Assembly (NCBI GenBank): GCA_013396635.1
Contig: WBMW01002323.1
Span: forward strand, 252,998-316,997
Length of the DNA: 64,000 bases
DNA from: Penelope pileata
Lineage: Eukaryota; Chordata; Aves; Galliformes; Cracidae
Direction: 5' to 3'
Below are positions 1 to 12,200 of the stretch, in pieces (within the stretch, counting starts at the first letter, position 1; each line of letters begins with the position of its first letter). Made by a program: the position numbers and the translations under genes. The notes beneath the pieces were generated by a model. The model was not told where the DNA came from, searched no databases, and saw nothing but the letters and a program-made list of their open reading frames with translations.

Positions 1-2135
1 GAAGTTCCTATACTGTATGCTATTTCACTTTTACTCAAGTAAACCTATCCATATTACTGCTGGCGTAAGAAGAGATGAAGTAACTTGGAGTCAGATTCTT
101 CGCTATATTCTTTTCTATGTATGACTCTATGGACTAAACAGATCTATTTTTTTAATACTCCCGCATGTCAGCATGTTAGAAAACGATTTCTGCAACAGCT
201 GATTGTAAATGTTGTCTCATCACTAAAAGATCACCTGTCTATAAAAAAAAAAATAAAAAAATCTTATGCCAAAATATGCAATTTGAAATGATAAGTATTA
301 TTGCTCCTGAAATTCTGCTGCTTGAGCATGGCCACTAGGTCTGTACCAGCATAAGGGCTGTTCTTCCCAGCCAGGCTACACCTACTTCCTCAAGTTTATG
401 TTCTGCTCTGTGATGAGCTGACCAACTTCCATTAAAGATTATGGACTTGACTCAAGGAATCTTTTTAGTGATATTTTGCTTACATATACTGCAGATCAGG
501 AGACAAACATGTATGTGAGATAAATACTTGTTCAGTACTTTTTAAAGTAGATTCTGTATTCTTTGTATTAAGAGGGGACACATCTTTGGCAAACCTGTAC
601 ACAAAGAAATTCCCAGAAGTAGTCTGTATTGGCCAAGAAACATCCGTCTGCCAACAACAATTAGTAGTAGTTCTAAGTTGTTTAAAATATTTAAAAACTT
701 GAAATGTGCATGAAGTCTAATGTGAAAAAGACTGCATCCTCAGGTCCTGAAGTAAAGCAAGCATGAAGCATACTCAATGTTTGGCTGTTCATGGTTAAGC
801 CTCTGATGAGGAACTGGATCATGACAGCATTTATTTAAAGGGCTGGCTGGTGTGGTTCTTCATGGACATAATGGAAAACTTAAGCCAATGTTTTGTCTGG
901 GCAGGTTTTATTTCTAGCATGTTTCAGGAAAGGGTGGATTACAGCTTCTTCTCTCTGCATCTGTTCCATGAAATGATAGGAACCTCTCATGGCAAAAAAG
1001 TCCTAGAGTAATTGTCTGATTATCACTGCACAGGTAAATAGTTTGAAGGAACAGATGTGTTACAGCTAGAACAGATTTAAGCAACACCAGCCAATGCAGT
1101 ATACATTTAACTGTGCTTCATAGCTTCTACAGATTTTCTTTTAATAACTAGAAAATAAATTCTGCAAAAAAGCAGTGCTTGCAAGAAAACTTTACAGGAT
1201 TTCACATGCACTGTTTTCTTGTATATTCTTATAAAATTTTAAACAGAATATAAAAATAATCAATGAGCTATAAATTCCTGTCATACAATGCTAACAATGA
1301 GTTGTTTAAACTAAATAATTGTGAACATGACTAATGTACTTTATCAACTAAATGCAAATGTGAGTAAAAGCATTATGTTCTAATGTGCCAAAATTCCCTG
1401 TCTCTGAAGAGAGACAGGTGTATGTATGCTTTAATTGAGCCTCTGCATTTGATTGAATGTACAGTCAGGAACCAAACTGATCATTACAGAAAGCTGCAGA
1501 ATATTTTGCCATGTTCTTCATATGTGATGCATTCAAACACAGCATTCCTGTTCATTCATAGAAAAGGTGTTGTTGAAGAACTACCCAACTGAAAGTAGTC
1601 CGTATCTCGTTAGGAGTGCTGGAACATTTTGATCACGCCTAAGGCCAATCCATACCATTTGCTGGTCAGCATACACTTGCTCATGCATGAATGAAAGAGG
1701 AGACAAGGGAGCTGCCACTGCATCCACCTTGTGAGTTATTTGCCCAGGAACAACTTGCCTTTCAAGGGGCACCAGGTCAATGGAAAACCAGGCCAAAGAA
1801 GAGGCAATCTGATACTCGGTGCTTGCTATTAGGCAGTTGGCTAACAGAAGAAGAGGTCAGTGTTGAATTTGGCATTTCAAACAGTTCTTTGGGTACAATA
1901 ACTCATGTGTTCACTCTACCTATGCTCCAAGCCAGTTCCAGTCAAAAGTGGTGTTCTCATAAACCAAGGTCTCAGATAACATACCTGTCAACTTCTGGGG
2001 ACTTCATTTCATTTGTGTCTCATAGTGTGAATGTGGTCATGGCCATAGTGTCTGATTTTGCTGTGGTGATGTCCTTATGATTTGCACGGGATTGCATCCT
2101 CTTTCATGCATGCCAGAATTGTATTTATTTTGATA
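1..2135. other. CADM2 intron, no gene seen
   Basis: AT-rich intronic sequence with no conserved open frame, RNA gene or recognised repeat. Open frames here, including one of 129 codons at 1691-2080, show no domain or family resemblance and are probably chance. Confidence 0.7.
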
Positions 2136-2376
2136 TTCATAGAATCACAGGATGGTTTGGGTTGGAAGGGACCTTAAAGCCCACCAAGCCCCAACCCCGT
2201 GCCATGGGCAGTGCCACCCACCAGGTCAGGCTGCCCAGGGCCTATCCAACCTGGCCTTGAGCACCTTCAGGGATGGGGCATCCACAGCTTCTCTGGGCAG
2301 CCTGTGCCAGTGCCTCAACACCCTCTTAGTAAAGAATTTCCACTTAACATTTAATATAAATCTCCCCTGTTAATCT
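2136..2376 (-). mobile_element. CR1 LINE 3'-end fragment
   Basis: About 240 bp of the 3' untranslated end of a chicken-repeat-1 LINE, inserted in minus orientation. On the + strand it reads TCATAGAATCACAGGATGG, then GGTTGGAAGGGACCTTAAAG and CATCCACAGCTTCTCTGGGC, all characteristic of the reverse complement of a CR1 tail. The octamer repeat end is at the left. It is 5'-truncated near 2376 (CTCCCCTGTTAATCTC), the usual fate of CR1 copies, and has no coding capacity. The 73-codon open frame at 2152-2373 is a by-product. Confidence 0.93.
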
Positions 2377-3559
2377 CAATAGCCCCAATGAAACATGATG
2401 AGTCTGCTCCTCTTCATATTGCATCTTGAATAAAATTGTCTGTGCTTAGTGCAATTTGATTTGAATTCAGTGTTTTCAAGTGTGTATTTAACATTCTTGA
2501 AGTAAAACAAATCAGTTGGGCCCTGAGGCAACTTAGGGCTAGAGACACCTACTTTGTGAATTTAAAACAACTTTATGGCAGAAGCAGGTACCCAGATGAT
2601 CATTTCAGCCAAAACAGTAGTGCCTCTAGGCATGCACAATACAGCACGTTAGTTATCCAGGGATGTGTTTGTCAGGGACACATTTTTCTTGCTGTCCTTT
2701 AAATGGCTTAAGTTATGCTTCTGTGAACATATTTCAAGACTTTGTTGCTCAAAGTTGTCCTAAGATGCATTAAAGATATTTAAATAGACATTTGGATCTC
2801 ACCCTGAGTACACAATAATATTGAAAAGAAAGAATGCAAGCAGTCTCATGGAATCTATTGCTGGGAAAAGGAGAACTTCTGCTTAATTTCCAAAGCAGTA
2901 GCAGGAAATGACAACAACACAGTAGCAAACCAGTAACAGGATTTATGCAGCTGCTAGTTGCATGGGGAAAGTTCTTTTAAATTACAGTTTTGATGAAGAT
3001 ATGACCATCTTTCATTAAAAAGTAACACTGGCAAAGGATGGTGCTAGAGCTTTGTAGGGCAGGAGACCCAGAAAAGTCTTGGAAATACAGCTAAATGTTG
3101 GGATATTCTGACACTGGCAGATTTTCTTAGAAATTTTCCTTTCCCAGAGTAAAATTACTGAAGAGAAAGAGACTGTGGAGAGCAGGAGGAAAAGAGATGC
3201 TGGATGCATTCTGGAGTGTTTTTCCACAGAATTTGAGGGCATTTGGGGAGTGGAAAATCTCCAAATGAGAAGTTTGCAGCAGAATTTTATCTCCTTGGAT
3301 TTCTGAAGAAGACTGGGACCAAGTATTCAGTTGTCACGTTGTTAGATGAGGGCTTCAATGTGGTAGCCCCATCTCTGAATCCCTGCTGCGTTTGGGGCCT
3401 ACAGCATTCTTTGAAAGATGCATGAAAGATGCATGCTCGCTGTTATTACATGGAGATAAGCTGCAGTATATTTTTATCTATGAAATGTTTTGTGCATTGA
3501 ATATCAAGTCTGACAGGCTGAAAAGCGATTTCTGTGGTTGCTAGTTCTTACTCCCTGCT
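2377..3559. other. CADM2 intron, no gene seen
   Basis: Ordinary AT-rich intron. It contains a short tandem duplication of GAAAGATGCAT at about 3412-3434 and no supportable gene. Confidence 0.65.
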
Positions 3560-5080
3560 ATTACGGAGAAACAACACCATCTAGAGCTTCCTGGTTAACC
3601 GGGGAGGTCCCAGGGGACTGGAGGCTTGCCGATGTGACTCCCATCTGCAAGAAGGGTCGGAAGGAAGATCCAGGGAACTACAGGCCTGTCAGCCTGGCCT
3701 TGGTGCCAGGAAAGGTTATGGAACAGATCATCTTGAGTGAGATCACACAAAATGTGCAGGACAACTGGGAGATCAGGCCCAGCCAGCATGGGTTCACAAA
3801 AGGCAGGTCCTGTTTGACCTGCCTTATCTCCTTCTTTGACTGGGTGACCTGCCTGGTGGGCAAGGGAAAGGCTGTTGACGTAGCCTGCCTGGACTTTAGC
3901 AAAGCGTTTGACACTGTCTCCCACACTATTCTCCTGGGGAAGCTGGCAGCCCATGGCATAGACAGGGTAAAAAAACTTTTTTTTAAAAAAATTTTTTTTA
4001 AAGGTAAAAAATTTTGCTGGGTGAAAAAACTGGCTGGAGGGCCAGGCGCAGAGCGTGGTGGTGAATGGAGTTAAATCTAGCTGGCGTCTGGTCACAAGTG
4101 GTGTTCCCCAGGGGTCGGTATTGGGGCCCACCCTGTTCGATATCTTTATTGATGAGCTGGATGAGGGGATTGAGTGCACCCTCAGTAAGTTTGCATATGA
4201 CACCAAACTGGGAAGAAGTGTTGATCTGCCTGAGGGTAGGGAGGCCCTTCAGAGGGATCTGGATAGGCTGGATAGCTGGGCTGAGGCCAATGGGATGAGG
4301 TTCAACAAGACTAAGTGCCAGGTCCTGCACTTTGGCCACAACAACCCCATGCAACGCTATTGGCTTGGGCCAGAGTGGCTGGAAGACTGTGCCTGGGGGG
4401 AAAAAGGACCTGGGGGTGTTGTTTGATGCTCGGCTGAACATGAGCCGACAGTGTGCCCAGGTGGCCAAGGAGGCCAATGGCATCCTGGCCTGCATCAGAA
4501 ATAGCGTGGCTAGCAGGAGCAGGGAGGTGATCATCCCCCTGTACTCAGCTCTGGTGTGGCCACACCTCGAGTGCTGTGTTCAGCTTTGGGCCTCTCACTA
4601 CAAGAAAGACATTGAGGCCCTGGAGCATGTCCACAGGAGGGCAATGAAGGTGGTGAGAGCTCTGGAGCACAAGTCTTACGAGGAGTGGCTGGGGGAACTG
4701 GGATTGTTTAGTCCGGAGAAGAGGAGACTCTGGGGAGACGTAATTGCTCTCTACAGCTACCTGAAAGGAGGTTGTGGTGAGGTGGGGGTGGCCCTCTTCT
4801 CCCAGGTAGCTAGCGATAGGACTAGAGGGAATGGCCTCAAGTTGCGCCAGGGGAGGTTAAGGTTAGATATGAGGAAAAAATTCTCGTACAGAATGGTCTG
4901 GTACTGGAACAGGCTTCCCAGGGAGGTGGTTGAGTCACCATCCCTGGAGGTGTTCTAAGTACGTCTGGATGTGGAACTGAGGGACATGATTTAGTGAGTG
5001 ATCTTGGTGGTAGGTGGATGATTGTACTAGATGATCTTGGAGGTCTTTTCCAACCTTGATGATTCTATGATTCTATGATT
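3560..5080 (+). mobile_element. CR1 LINE with degenerate reverse transcriptase (5'-truncated)
   Basis: A 1.5-kb CR1 element in the sense orientation of CADM2. It covers the reverse transcriptase and C-terminal part of ORF2 and ends in ATTCTATG repeats at about 5062-5080. Translation gives GNYRPVSL, QHGFTKGRSCLT, LDFSKAFDTVSH, then SGVPQGSVLGP and later GELGLFSPEKRRLWGD and LPREVVESPSLEVF before a stop at 4956. The domain is spread over all three frames: frame 1 to about 3965, frame 2 from about 4055 to 4390, frame 3 from about 4390 to 4958. At least two frameshifts have therefore occurred. The catalytic FADD box reads FAYD at 4190-4201. The element is non-autonomous and dead. The 5' boundary near 3560 is approximate. 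Confidence 0.95.
3966..4020 (+). repeat. A/T homopolymer insert inside the CR1
   Basis: Where other CR1 copies read roughly GACAGGT, about 15 unique bases, then CTGGGTGAAAAACTGG, this copy has alternating A7, T8, A7, T8 tracts and a second AAAGGTAAAAAATTTT. It breaks the reverse transcriptase frame. It could be a genuine microsatellite-like expansion or a base-calling or consensus error. The CR1 resumes cleanly at GCTGGGTGAAAAAACTGG. Confidence 0.8.
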
Positions 5081-5854
5081 TACTTGCATAACAACTTGTC
5101 TAGTGAATAAAGAGATACCCGAGATTTCAAATGAGTTGACCTTGCTATAAATAAACTTAGCTATACCTGGGAAAAACAGAATCATACTAGCTGACAATAA
5201 AACTGAAATCCTCAAACTGAAAATACAGCAGTTGCCTCAGAAAGCTGAAATGTCAGCTCATTTCTTTGCAAATCTAACCTCTCAGTAATTGTAAACATAA
5301 TTTGATGGAAAGTCCATTGGAACAATTTGGTGATCTTTGACATTCTTATTATGTATAATGCTTTGTAAAACATTATCTGAAATAATCTAGTATGGAATAT
5401 TTTTTCAGAAAGGCTTCTGTGACCCTGTTTCTAAGAAAAAGAATAAATTTTATTTCAAGAAAAAGAAATTATTAGAAGAAGACAAAGCTTTTTATATCGT
5501 ATAGAGTTTTTCTCTACCAACACAGAGCTCCTTTCTGTGGTATCCTTTCTAAGGGTTTACATGAACCTCTGATCCTTTATTCAGGTATTTTCACTACCAG
5601 AAGGTAGAAGAAAAGTAATTGGAGAGCCTCTTGAATTTTTGACAGTATGGATGTAATAGTGATGGCAACAATGTAAAACAACACAGAAAGAACAGAACAT
5701 CTTTAAGCAATAATCCATTTTTAGCATCCATCTGTAGGTTGCTGGTTTAATATTAACTGAGTTCACCTTAAGATGCAGAAATATAGAAAGCCTCTTTATC
5801 AATTTTTTGATATTTTTTCATGTATTTCAGTTTTAGTGGCTTATCACTCATTTC
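5081..5854. other. CADM2 intron, no gene seen
   Basis: AT-rich intronic spacer between two CR1 copies. Nothing recognisable. Confidence 0.65.
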
Positions 5855-6258
5855 CTAGACTCATGGAGTAATATACAGTAGAAGGGTCTTCTGGAGATTA
5901 TCTGGTCCAAGCCAAGCTTAGAGCAGGCCCACTGTACCTTGGGTTGCTCAGGGCCTCCTTCAGGTGAGTTTTACATATAACCAGAGTTGGAGAACACACA
6001 GTCCCAGTGTGTGAACCTCCTGGTGATTAAAAAGTTTATTAACATCTAGTTGGAATTTCCCGTGTTCCAGCTTGTGTCCTTTGACTCCCTGCACGCCTCT
6101 GATAAGAATCTAGCTCAATCGTTTTTTCTCCTTCCAAGTAGTAGCTGATAATGTTTCCTTCTTATCTTTCTCTTTGTAAGACTAAACAAACACCACTCAC
6201 ACATTGTGGGCTCCAGACCTCAGCAACCATGGTGACCCTTACTTTCTTTAAGTGCAGG
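5855..6258 (-). mobile_element. Old, diverged CR1 fragment
   Basis: Reverse-oriented CR1 tail, clearly older than the copies at 2.1 and 3.6 kb. Recognisable pieces on the + strand, in consensus order, are GAAGGGTCTTCTGGAGATTATCTGG, whose diverged core is GGTCTTCTGGAGAT; TTGGAATTTCCCGTGTTCCAG; GTGTCCTTTGACTCC; AGACTAAACAAACACC; and GGGCTCCAGACCTCAGCAAC. It lacks a clean octamer end, and both boundaries are approximate. It has no coding content. Confidence 0.8.
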
Positions 6259-9200
6259 TAGCCACTAACCAGCTTACCTTCACAGAGTTTGAATTTGATG
6301 CTCTCTTTTATTTTTGTGTATCATTCACCAGTATTTTCATGCTTAACATATGTGAAATATGTTATAGTATGCTTTATATTTGCAGAGCCTTGGTAATTTT
6401 TGAAACAATACTAGTTTCTGGCACCATGAAGATTTAACCATTGAAACCCTATGGCAGCAAAGAAAGGCACAAATGTGCTTTGAAATATCTAATGTTGGTG
6501 TGCTTGAACACTTAGTGAAATTATTAAGAGAAATTACTGTATCTGTACACACATAGTTTTAAAACAATGACATTGTATGGCATTTCACTGTGGTTGTTGT
6601 GATAGCTTTTGTTGCTCAGTTATTACAAAAATGGTAGAGCTAACTTGTGATACCATTCATTGAAACCTTGACAGTTAGATGCAGGTTTGCTTGCTTCATT
6701 TAATTTTCAAGTTACAAACTGTATTGTTGCATTTGACTAACATAAAGGTAAAGGAACCAACCTTTAAATGCTTCCTGAGATTTTAAGAAGTTAGTGTAAC
6801 TAAATATAAAGAAGTTCAAATCATGATTTTGTAAATTTGACTATACTGCAGAGATTATTAGTACTGATGAGATATTAGATATTTTTTGGATGAAAAAGCA
6901 AACTGAAGCCAGGAGACTGTAATTGTTCATTTTTCTAAACATTAATTCTCCACTACATTCTTGTATTAGCTGACTTATGTCTTCAGTCATTCTAATGCTA
7001 AAATGGAACAACCTTTCTGATTAAATTCAGTATTATTACAAACTCAAGCGTTCATGTCTGTTTAACAACATTTAACAACATCTCTAATACTTCTTTGTTT
7101 GTTTCCATAATCTTGAAGTCAATTCATCCTGTTTCTGGCTTATTCCCATATTTCTATTTGTTTTTCTCATCATCAATTACCTGGTGTGAATTACATTTAG
7201 AAGAGTATCTGCGTAAGGTTATCTTGATCAGTTTCATCTTCTAAAAATGAAGAGATCCAGCTATTAATTCCTTCATTATGGAAAAGCACAACAATAGATG
7301 CTCAGTTTCCTTTTATCCCAAGATAAAAATACATCCAGCTAAAGCTTAGTAAAAACTAGAACCACAAGAATACATTTCAAATGTTTCAGAATAACTCCTA
7401 CATAAGATATCGCTTCTAAGAATAGGTTTAAGTACCTGCCTTACCGCAACTACTGCAGCACCTCAAAATCATTCTTTGTGCAGTGAGTCATTCTATGAGT
7501 CATAATCATTCGTTGCTCAGGAGTCTCAAGTTATTTTAGGGGAACTGAGGCACAGCTAAAGAAGACACTTTACCAAAGCTCATGCAAATTGTTTGTTGCA
7601 CAGCAAGGATTTAAACCTGCATTTTTCATGCTTATCACTGGAAAAGTAAACCTTCCTCTTGAGGTGCATCACTAGCAGGTGTTGTGGAGGGACAGTTCAC
7701 CAGCCTGCAGGCACCATGTGGCTGCAAGCAGACTGCACCATCACCAGGCTGAGGAAGCCTAACATGTTATGAGTTTGCTAGACTTCAAGGCACAAAAAAA
7801 TAAAAATAAAAACCCAACTTTCCACCTTAAGTAGTGAAAGAGATTTTGCAGGAACGGGCCACATGCTGCCTGCTTGGCCCAGGTGGCATGAGCAGGACTT
7901 TGATGAGAGGCTGCTGCCAGCAAGGGGCTCCCTGATTATGGGCTGCCCAGCACCGCAGGCCCAGCCATCCTGGTGGCAGAGGGAGGCTGTCACAACTGGC
8001 TCTGAATTCGTGAGTCTCACCTCTGCAGGAGGAGGAGCAGCTTGCCAAAATTTTAAAGGTCTTAAAGTTTTATACTAAAGTTTAAAGGGTTTATACCTAA
8101 AGTTTTTCAAGAATGGCCAGAAACACTGCTTTTCAGAGCTAAAGAGGCCTTTATTTATTTTATCTGTCTCCTTCGGTAGAAAGTGTCTCATAAATTTAAA
8201 CTAGGATCTGACACTCCAGTTCCAACTCAACACAATTACTAAATTGTGTTTTAAGTTCTGCTCGTTGCATACTTGCTTGCTTTACTGAATCAAGGACTGT
8301 AGCACCGGAAAACTTGAAATATCCATATTTGGCTTCGTGCACTCAACCTTTCAGAATGAATCACTGTGTTTCAGCTGCATGTAGTATCTGCTAGCTTCGT
8401 GTTGAGAGTGATTGTTACACGTGTTAGTGAGATGGTCATAACTAACATTTTGCTGACTGCATTGAATAGGAGATCATAATGATCAGAATCACATTTTTAG
8501 GAGTGCATCTTTATTTTTAATCAGTTTAAGCTCACATTATACTTCAGAGAGAAACACTGTGTCCCTTACATGGCTGTGATGTAAAGGGAACAGACTAGGA
8601 AAAAAGGAAGGAAGGGAAAAAGGAAAGAGAGAATGAAAAGCTGCTGGGCAGTGACATTTGGGAGAAATGTGCTAGCCCTAGCTTTGTTTGGAACCTTCTT
8701 GTTTTCTTTCGCAGTTTGTATTTGTGCTTTCTTAGAGTGAGGACTAAGTTTTTAGAGACCTTGTGAGAGGCAATGTCATTTAATGAACCACTTCAGTTAA
8801 ATAGGCTTGGATGCTGAGTGATGTGGGCTAATGAGACAATTCAGTGTGAAAGGAAACTAATCAGTTTTAACAGAATGAGAACTGAATGGGAGAAGGAAGG
8901 AAAAGTTACTTCTTGGAGTCAAATACGAGATGAGCAGAATATTTCTGGAGTTAAAAATACCAGGAGGTGTTTACCAGGCTCACGAATGCTTCCAAGTGCT
9001 TTTTTCCAGATCAATGGCTGGAAGAAAATCATTTTTAAGCACTGTGTTGTGAAGGTGCTGTCCTTTTAAGAAATGTAGAGAAACAAGGAGTTTTCTGGGC
9101 TTTACAGCTTTGAAGGGCCTAAGCTCTCCTTGCAGGGCAGGCCTTGATTTATAGTGTCCTGGTACAGTTAGTGAGCAAAATGGATGTTCAGCAAGGACAA

Positions 9201-12200
9201 ATGTAGTCCTGCCAACAAGAAACTTCCTTGGTTTGGTGAAGCAAGGGGATCTGTCTTTTAAGCTAAGCAATGATATTTTCAATTCTGAATTAATTTTGTT
9301 GTTCTTCTGTGAGTTGTAATCCTTAAGGATTTGTAAGGCATAAGAAAGAACAGGCCTTCATACCACAGTTAGGTGCCCTATGAATATTCCCCCATTTTTT
9401 TCCATCCTTCCTTTCTTACCATAAGTTCTTTAAAAGGCCTTCAGTAATGTGGTGAGGGTTCTCCATACTCCAACTACCACTGCAAGGAGAGGTGCACACT
9501 AAACGGAGAAATGGCAGCATCACTTTAGATTTTTCCCTTGAAAATTCTGTTGTTTCTTCGTCGGGTAGCTGCTCGAGATATTCCTTATCAAAAGGCCGTG
9601 AATCTCAGAGTTTCTGTCTAAAAAGAGGCCTCAATTTTGTGAACAGATGGCATATAATTTGAAGTCATTGACATATTTTGCAAGTTTTGTTCTGCTTTTT
9701 AAAGTTCTCCTCAAGAACTGTTCCAGCACACTGCTTGCACTTATTTCCCCAGTTACAGACTTTTTACAGCTTTTTTCAACATCAAGAGTGTAGCTCAGGC
9801 TGCTGTTAAATTGGGTTTGCCATCTTCAAATAGTGTGAGCACAATCGCCATTTAGTAAAATAAACATGGCCCCATTATTTCTTAATGCCTTGCTTAACAA
9901 CTTTAAGATTAGCCCACGTCTCCCATGCTCCCAATAGGCAGCACTTAAGCAGTGAGTAATATTTCTGTCTGCCATAGTCAAGTAATCCCAAATGTAAGTA
10001 ATTTACAGGATGGCATTTGGGACTGTTACAAGAGACATATTGTAATATGTCACTGAAAATCAGCCTGCCTTTGCACGTTTGATCAACAGCCAGATGGAGG
10101 CTTTTATCGCATTTATTTAATCTGAAATATACATAGTAATTACACTGGACCTCTGATTTTTTCAGTCCTTGTGGCTGTCTCCAGAGAAGGTAGGAAATGA
10201 ATCTGTCAGTTGCATACTAGTGTGGATGTGACCCCCATGGTAGAATCCGGATGTATTGCAGCTAGCAATGCTGACAACAGCAATTGCCAGTGCTGCTAGA
10301 GATGAACGCATGCTGCTGAGCTCAAAAAATAGGCCCATAAACCAAAACTAGCATAGCTTTATTTTTTTTATGAATACAAAAAGCCTTTAGGAAAGCAAAC
10401 ATTGACCTTATTCATAGCAAATCCATTACCAATCAATGGCAGTAAGAGCAAACAGTCTCTCACTAATAGCTGGATGGTATTTAACTTTAAGTCTTCTGAA
10501 AACAACAAAGTCTTAATGTTCCCAGGGGAGAATTTGGTTAAGATATTGAATTCCATCAGGCATGTCGTTATTAAATGAGGGAAATATTGTTGTTTCCATT
10601 AGTACGGAGTTGGCATAAAGAATGGATGGCATTCAATTAAACCACAGGCAAGAATTCAAACAAATTGAAGATAGTTTTATTGCTTGGACGGAAACTTCAC
10701 TAATGGATGTTGCCGTTGTCCCAAAGAATTTACATAGGATTTTATGCCCTAATTAAAATGGCTATAAAGCATGCCTTAAATGTTAACAGGAGAACTCACC
10801 TTCCTATCAATAATTTACTCTTCTTTTCTGTTACTCAACATTATAACAGACTGTCTCTGCTAATGCCTCTCACATCTCTGTTTCTGAGATGAGCTGGGTC
10901 AGTCAGCAGCCTCCTTTGGATCAGTTCCCCTAACCACAAGTGTGCCTGGCTAATCTTCTAGGGATATATTGACGGATAAAATATGCTATTAACTGCCAAA
11001 GAGGAAATTCTGTTACAATTACTCGTCCTGAGTAGTCCCACGGCAGATTAAATTGCTCTTCAGCATGACTAAGGTGTCAGACTCTGGCTGTGAGTGGCTG
11101 GTTTACTGGGGTGTTTTGATGTCATTATAGGCTTATAATTATTCTAATCTGATTTGGTAAGGAAAAATTAATATGACAAGAATAAAGAATTCATTTGAAC
11201 AATAGGTTTTCTTCCAGCACAGAGTAAGTTTTAATTAGAACTGTTCTTCAATTAAATTAAAACTGCCCTTCTTGTTTTGAAAAGTTTCCTGAATGGATTC
11301 AGTACCGTGTACCTCATGCAGCTGTGAACCTGCTAGTGCCTCTCTGTTCCTTATACAACCATGCATATTCTCTGCTAGCTTTAAGTCTGCTTCTCTGCCT
11401 TACTGGTGAGGAAGCCTTCTCCTGTCTAGCTTCTGCCCTCAGGAACAGCTTCATCTCTATCTATACTTTACTGAAGTTCTCCGCTTGTTAAATATCATTG
11501 CTCAGCTGAAAGCACATCTTCTGTGCACTGCTCAGCTGAGGTAGTGGGTTTTATTTGAGCTGTTCAATGGTACTGGTTAACTCTGAAAAGCAATCTGTGA
11601 GGGAGTCTGTATAAAAGCCTGAGAACAAGATGGCAAAAAAAGTTGATGTGGAAATGTTTATGCTGCTTTCTAGTAGGTTTGAGCTACTGGGACTTCCTTA
11701 CACTTAGCAGAATTACTTTCTTAAATGCTTTGAATGATCATCTTTTAACAATCTCATCATAATTCGTGTTGTGTAGTGATGGTGACAAGGCATTGCTTTC
11801 TCATGGCCAGTGAAGAATAAGACTGGAAGAGACCACGTGGCAGCGAGAGGTGTTTGAGCTCAAAGTGCTGCTGAGCGTGCAGGCACATTCCGCTTCCCAC
11901 ACAGACATTTATCTGCGTGTTCTGCTTGGCAAACCAAAATCTGTAGGAAGCGACCAAAAGCCACAGCTATAAGGTACTACAAGGAGGAGAGCAGGAGAGT
12001 TCATTGGCATCTCCAGTCTCTGTGTTAATTAGAGAATGATTCATTATTTATATAGATAATTAACTTCTGGTGTCAGGAAAAGGAGTTGTGCATACACACA
12101 CACACCTACTCCAGCTGGTGTCTGTCCTTTATTGTTGATGAAGAAAACAAAAAAGAGCAGGGATCTTCCTATATTTATTGATGGAAAGTCATTAGAGGAA

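Noticed and set aside
1691..2080. 129-codon plus-strand open frame in the CADM2 intron
   Set aside because: No similarity to CADM2 stalk or Ig exons or to any family I know, and no good flanking splice sites.
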